A model generated the notes under the pieces. It saw nothing but the letters and a program-made list of their open reading frames with translations. It did no database searches and was not told the origin of the DNA. Position numbers and translations under genes: made by a program. From Bradyrhizobium jicamae (GTDB lineage Bacteria; Pseudomonadota; Alphaproteobacteria; Rhizobiales; Xanthobacteraceae), in contig NZ_LLXZ01000183.1 in the NCBI RefSeq assembly GCF_001440395.1, positions 30,506 through 73,251 on the forward strand: a DNA stretch of 42,746 nucleotides. The letters are read 5' to 3'. The first letter of the stretch is position 1. Each line of letters opens with the position of its first letter. Shown here in pieces: positions 42,577 to 42,746 of the stretch.

Positions 42577-42746
42577 TTGGACAAAGCGCCGGATGCGTTC
42601 CGCACCATCAGCGAAGTCGCTGAAGAGCTCGACATTCCCCAGCACGTGCTGCGATTCTGGGAGACGCGGTTCGCCCAGATCAAGCCGATGAAGCGAAGCG
42701 GCGGGCGGCGGGACTACCGCCCCGACGACGTCGATTTGCTGAAGGG
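42577..42746 (+). CDS. MerR-family transcriptional regulator (3' part outside window)
   Basis: The first 56 residues are present and the frame is open to the end of the window. They contain the MerR winged-helix: FRTISEVAEELDIPQHVLRFWETRF (about 7-31) and RSGGRRDYRPDDVDLL. This HTH is the kind encoded next to ihfA in alphaproteobacteria. Start is TTG after GAGAGGAG; no nearby ATG fits. The effector is unknown. Confidence 0.85.
   Translation, partial: MDKAPDAFRTISEVAEELDIPQHVLRFWETRFAQIKPMKRSGGRRDYRPDDVDLLK

Overview
The window looks like chromosomal DNA of a Bradyrhizobium-like alphaproteobacterium (Nitrobacteraceae). The grounds are high GC, a Mg-type (Asp-rich) HemB, the rhizobial regulator LdtR, an ihfA-merR pair, an mntH gene with a Mur/Fur-type box, and many short intergenic palindromic repeats (GTCATTGCGA... 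and CGTCATTCCGGG... families) typical of that group. All gene identities are read from the protein sequences; no database search was run.

Layout. (1) 1-2421 is an arsenic locus with two divergent arms, each led by its own ArsR regulator: arsR1 plus a flavoprotein (cut by the window edge) on the minus strand, and arsR2-aqpS-arsC on the plus strand. The third arsR-like palindromic motif lies between them. (2) 2469-5099 holds a class III adenylate cyclase and an MFS exporter. (3) 5269-8837 (minus strand) is a compact three-gene membrane-stress operon: a PspA-like protein, a YqiJ-like OB-fold membrane protein and a flotillin. Its first gene is the most unusual object in the window. Its N-terminal ~145 residues resemble the N-terminal (WED-type) half of TnpB/IS1341-family transposon nucleases, the RuvC nuclease is missing, and a PspA/IM30 coiled coil follows. 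A strong Shine-Dalgarno and in-frame ATG sit exactly at the junction, so a separate PspA product is likely. (4) 8838-13439 is an accessory segment: an IS256-type transposase remnant, then a secreted sulfatase with a CTAGR active-site motif, a Tat-type metallophosphoesterase and two small membrane proteins. Near-identical Mur-box-like motifs lie at both edges of this segment. (5) 13646-20223 holds mntH, a secreted protein, the N-end-rule transferase bpt, an RDD protein, hemB, a DUF6163-like protein and ldtR.

(6) 20568-24824 is a complete carbohydrate-type ABC importer (two permeases, binding protein, ATPase). (7) 24936-28133 is a run of small hypothetical and membrane proteins, a histidine phosphatase and a glutathione S-transferase gene broken by one extra base. 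(8) 28384-34101 is a housekeeping run glyA-nrdR-ribD-ribE-ribH-nusB-thiL with many overlapping start/stop codons. (9) 34345-42746 holds hppA (K+-independent proton pyrophosphatase), a 51-residue microgene between two look-alike terminators, a Bug-type binding protein, bamE, a cytochrome bc1 chaperone, a YceD-family gene and the lipid/regulatory cluster plsX-fabH-ihfA-merR, the last gene cut by the window edge.

No tRNA, rRNA, CRISPR array or complete transposon was recognised.
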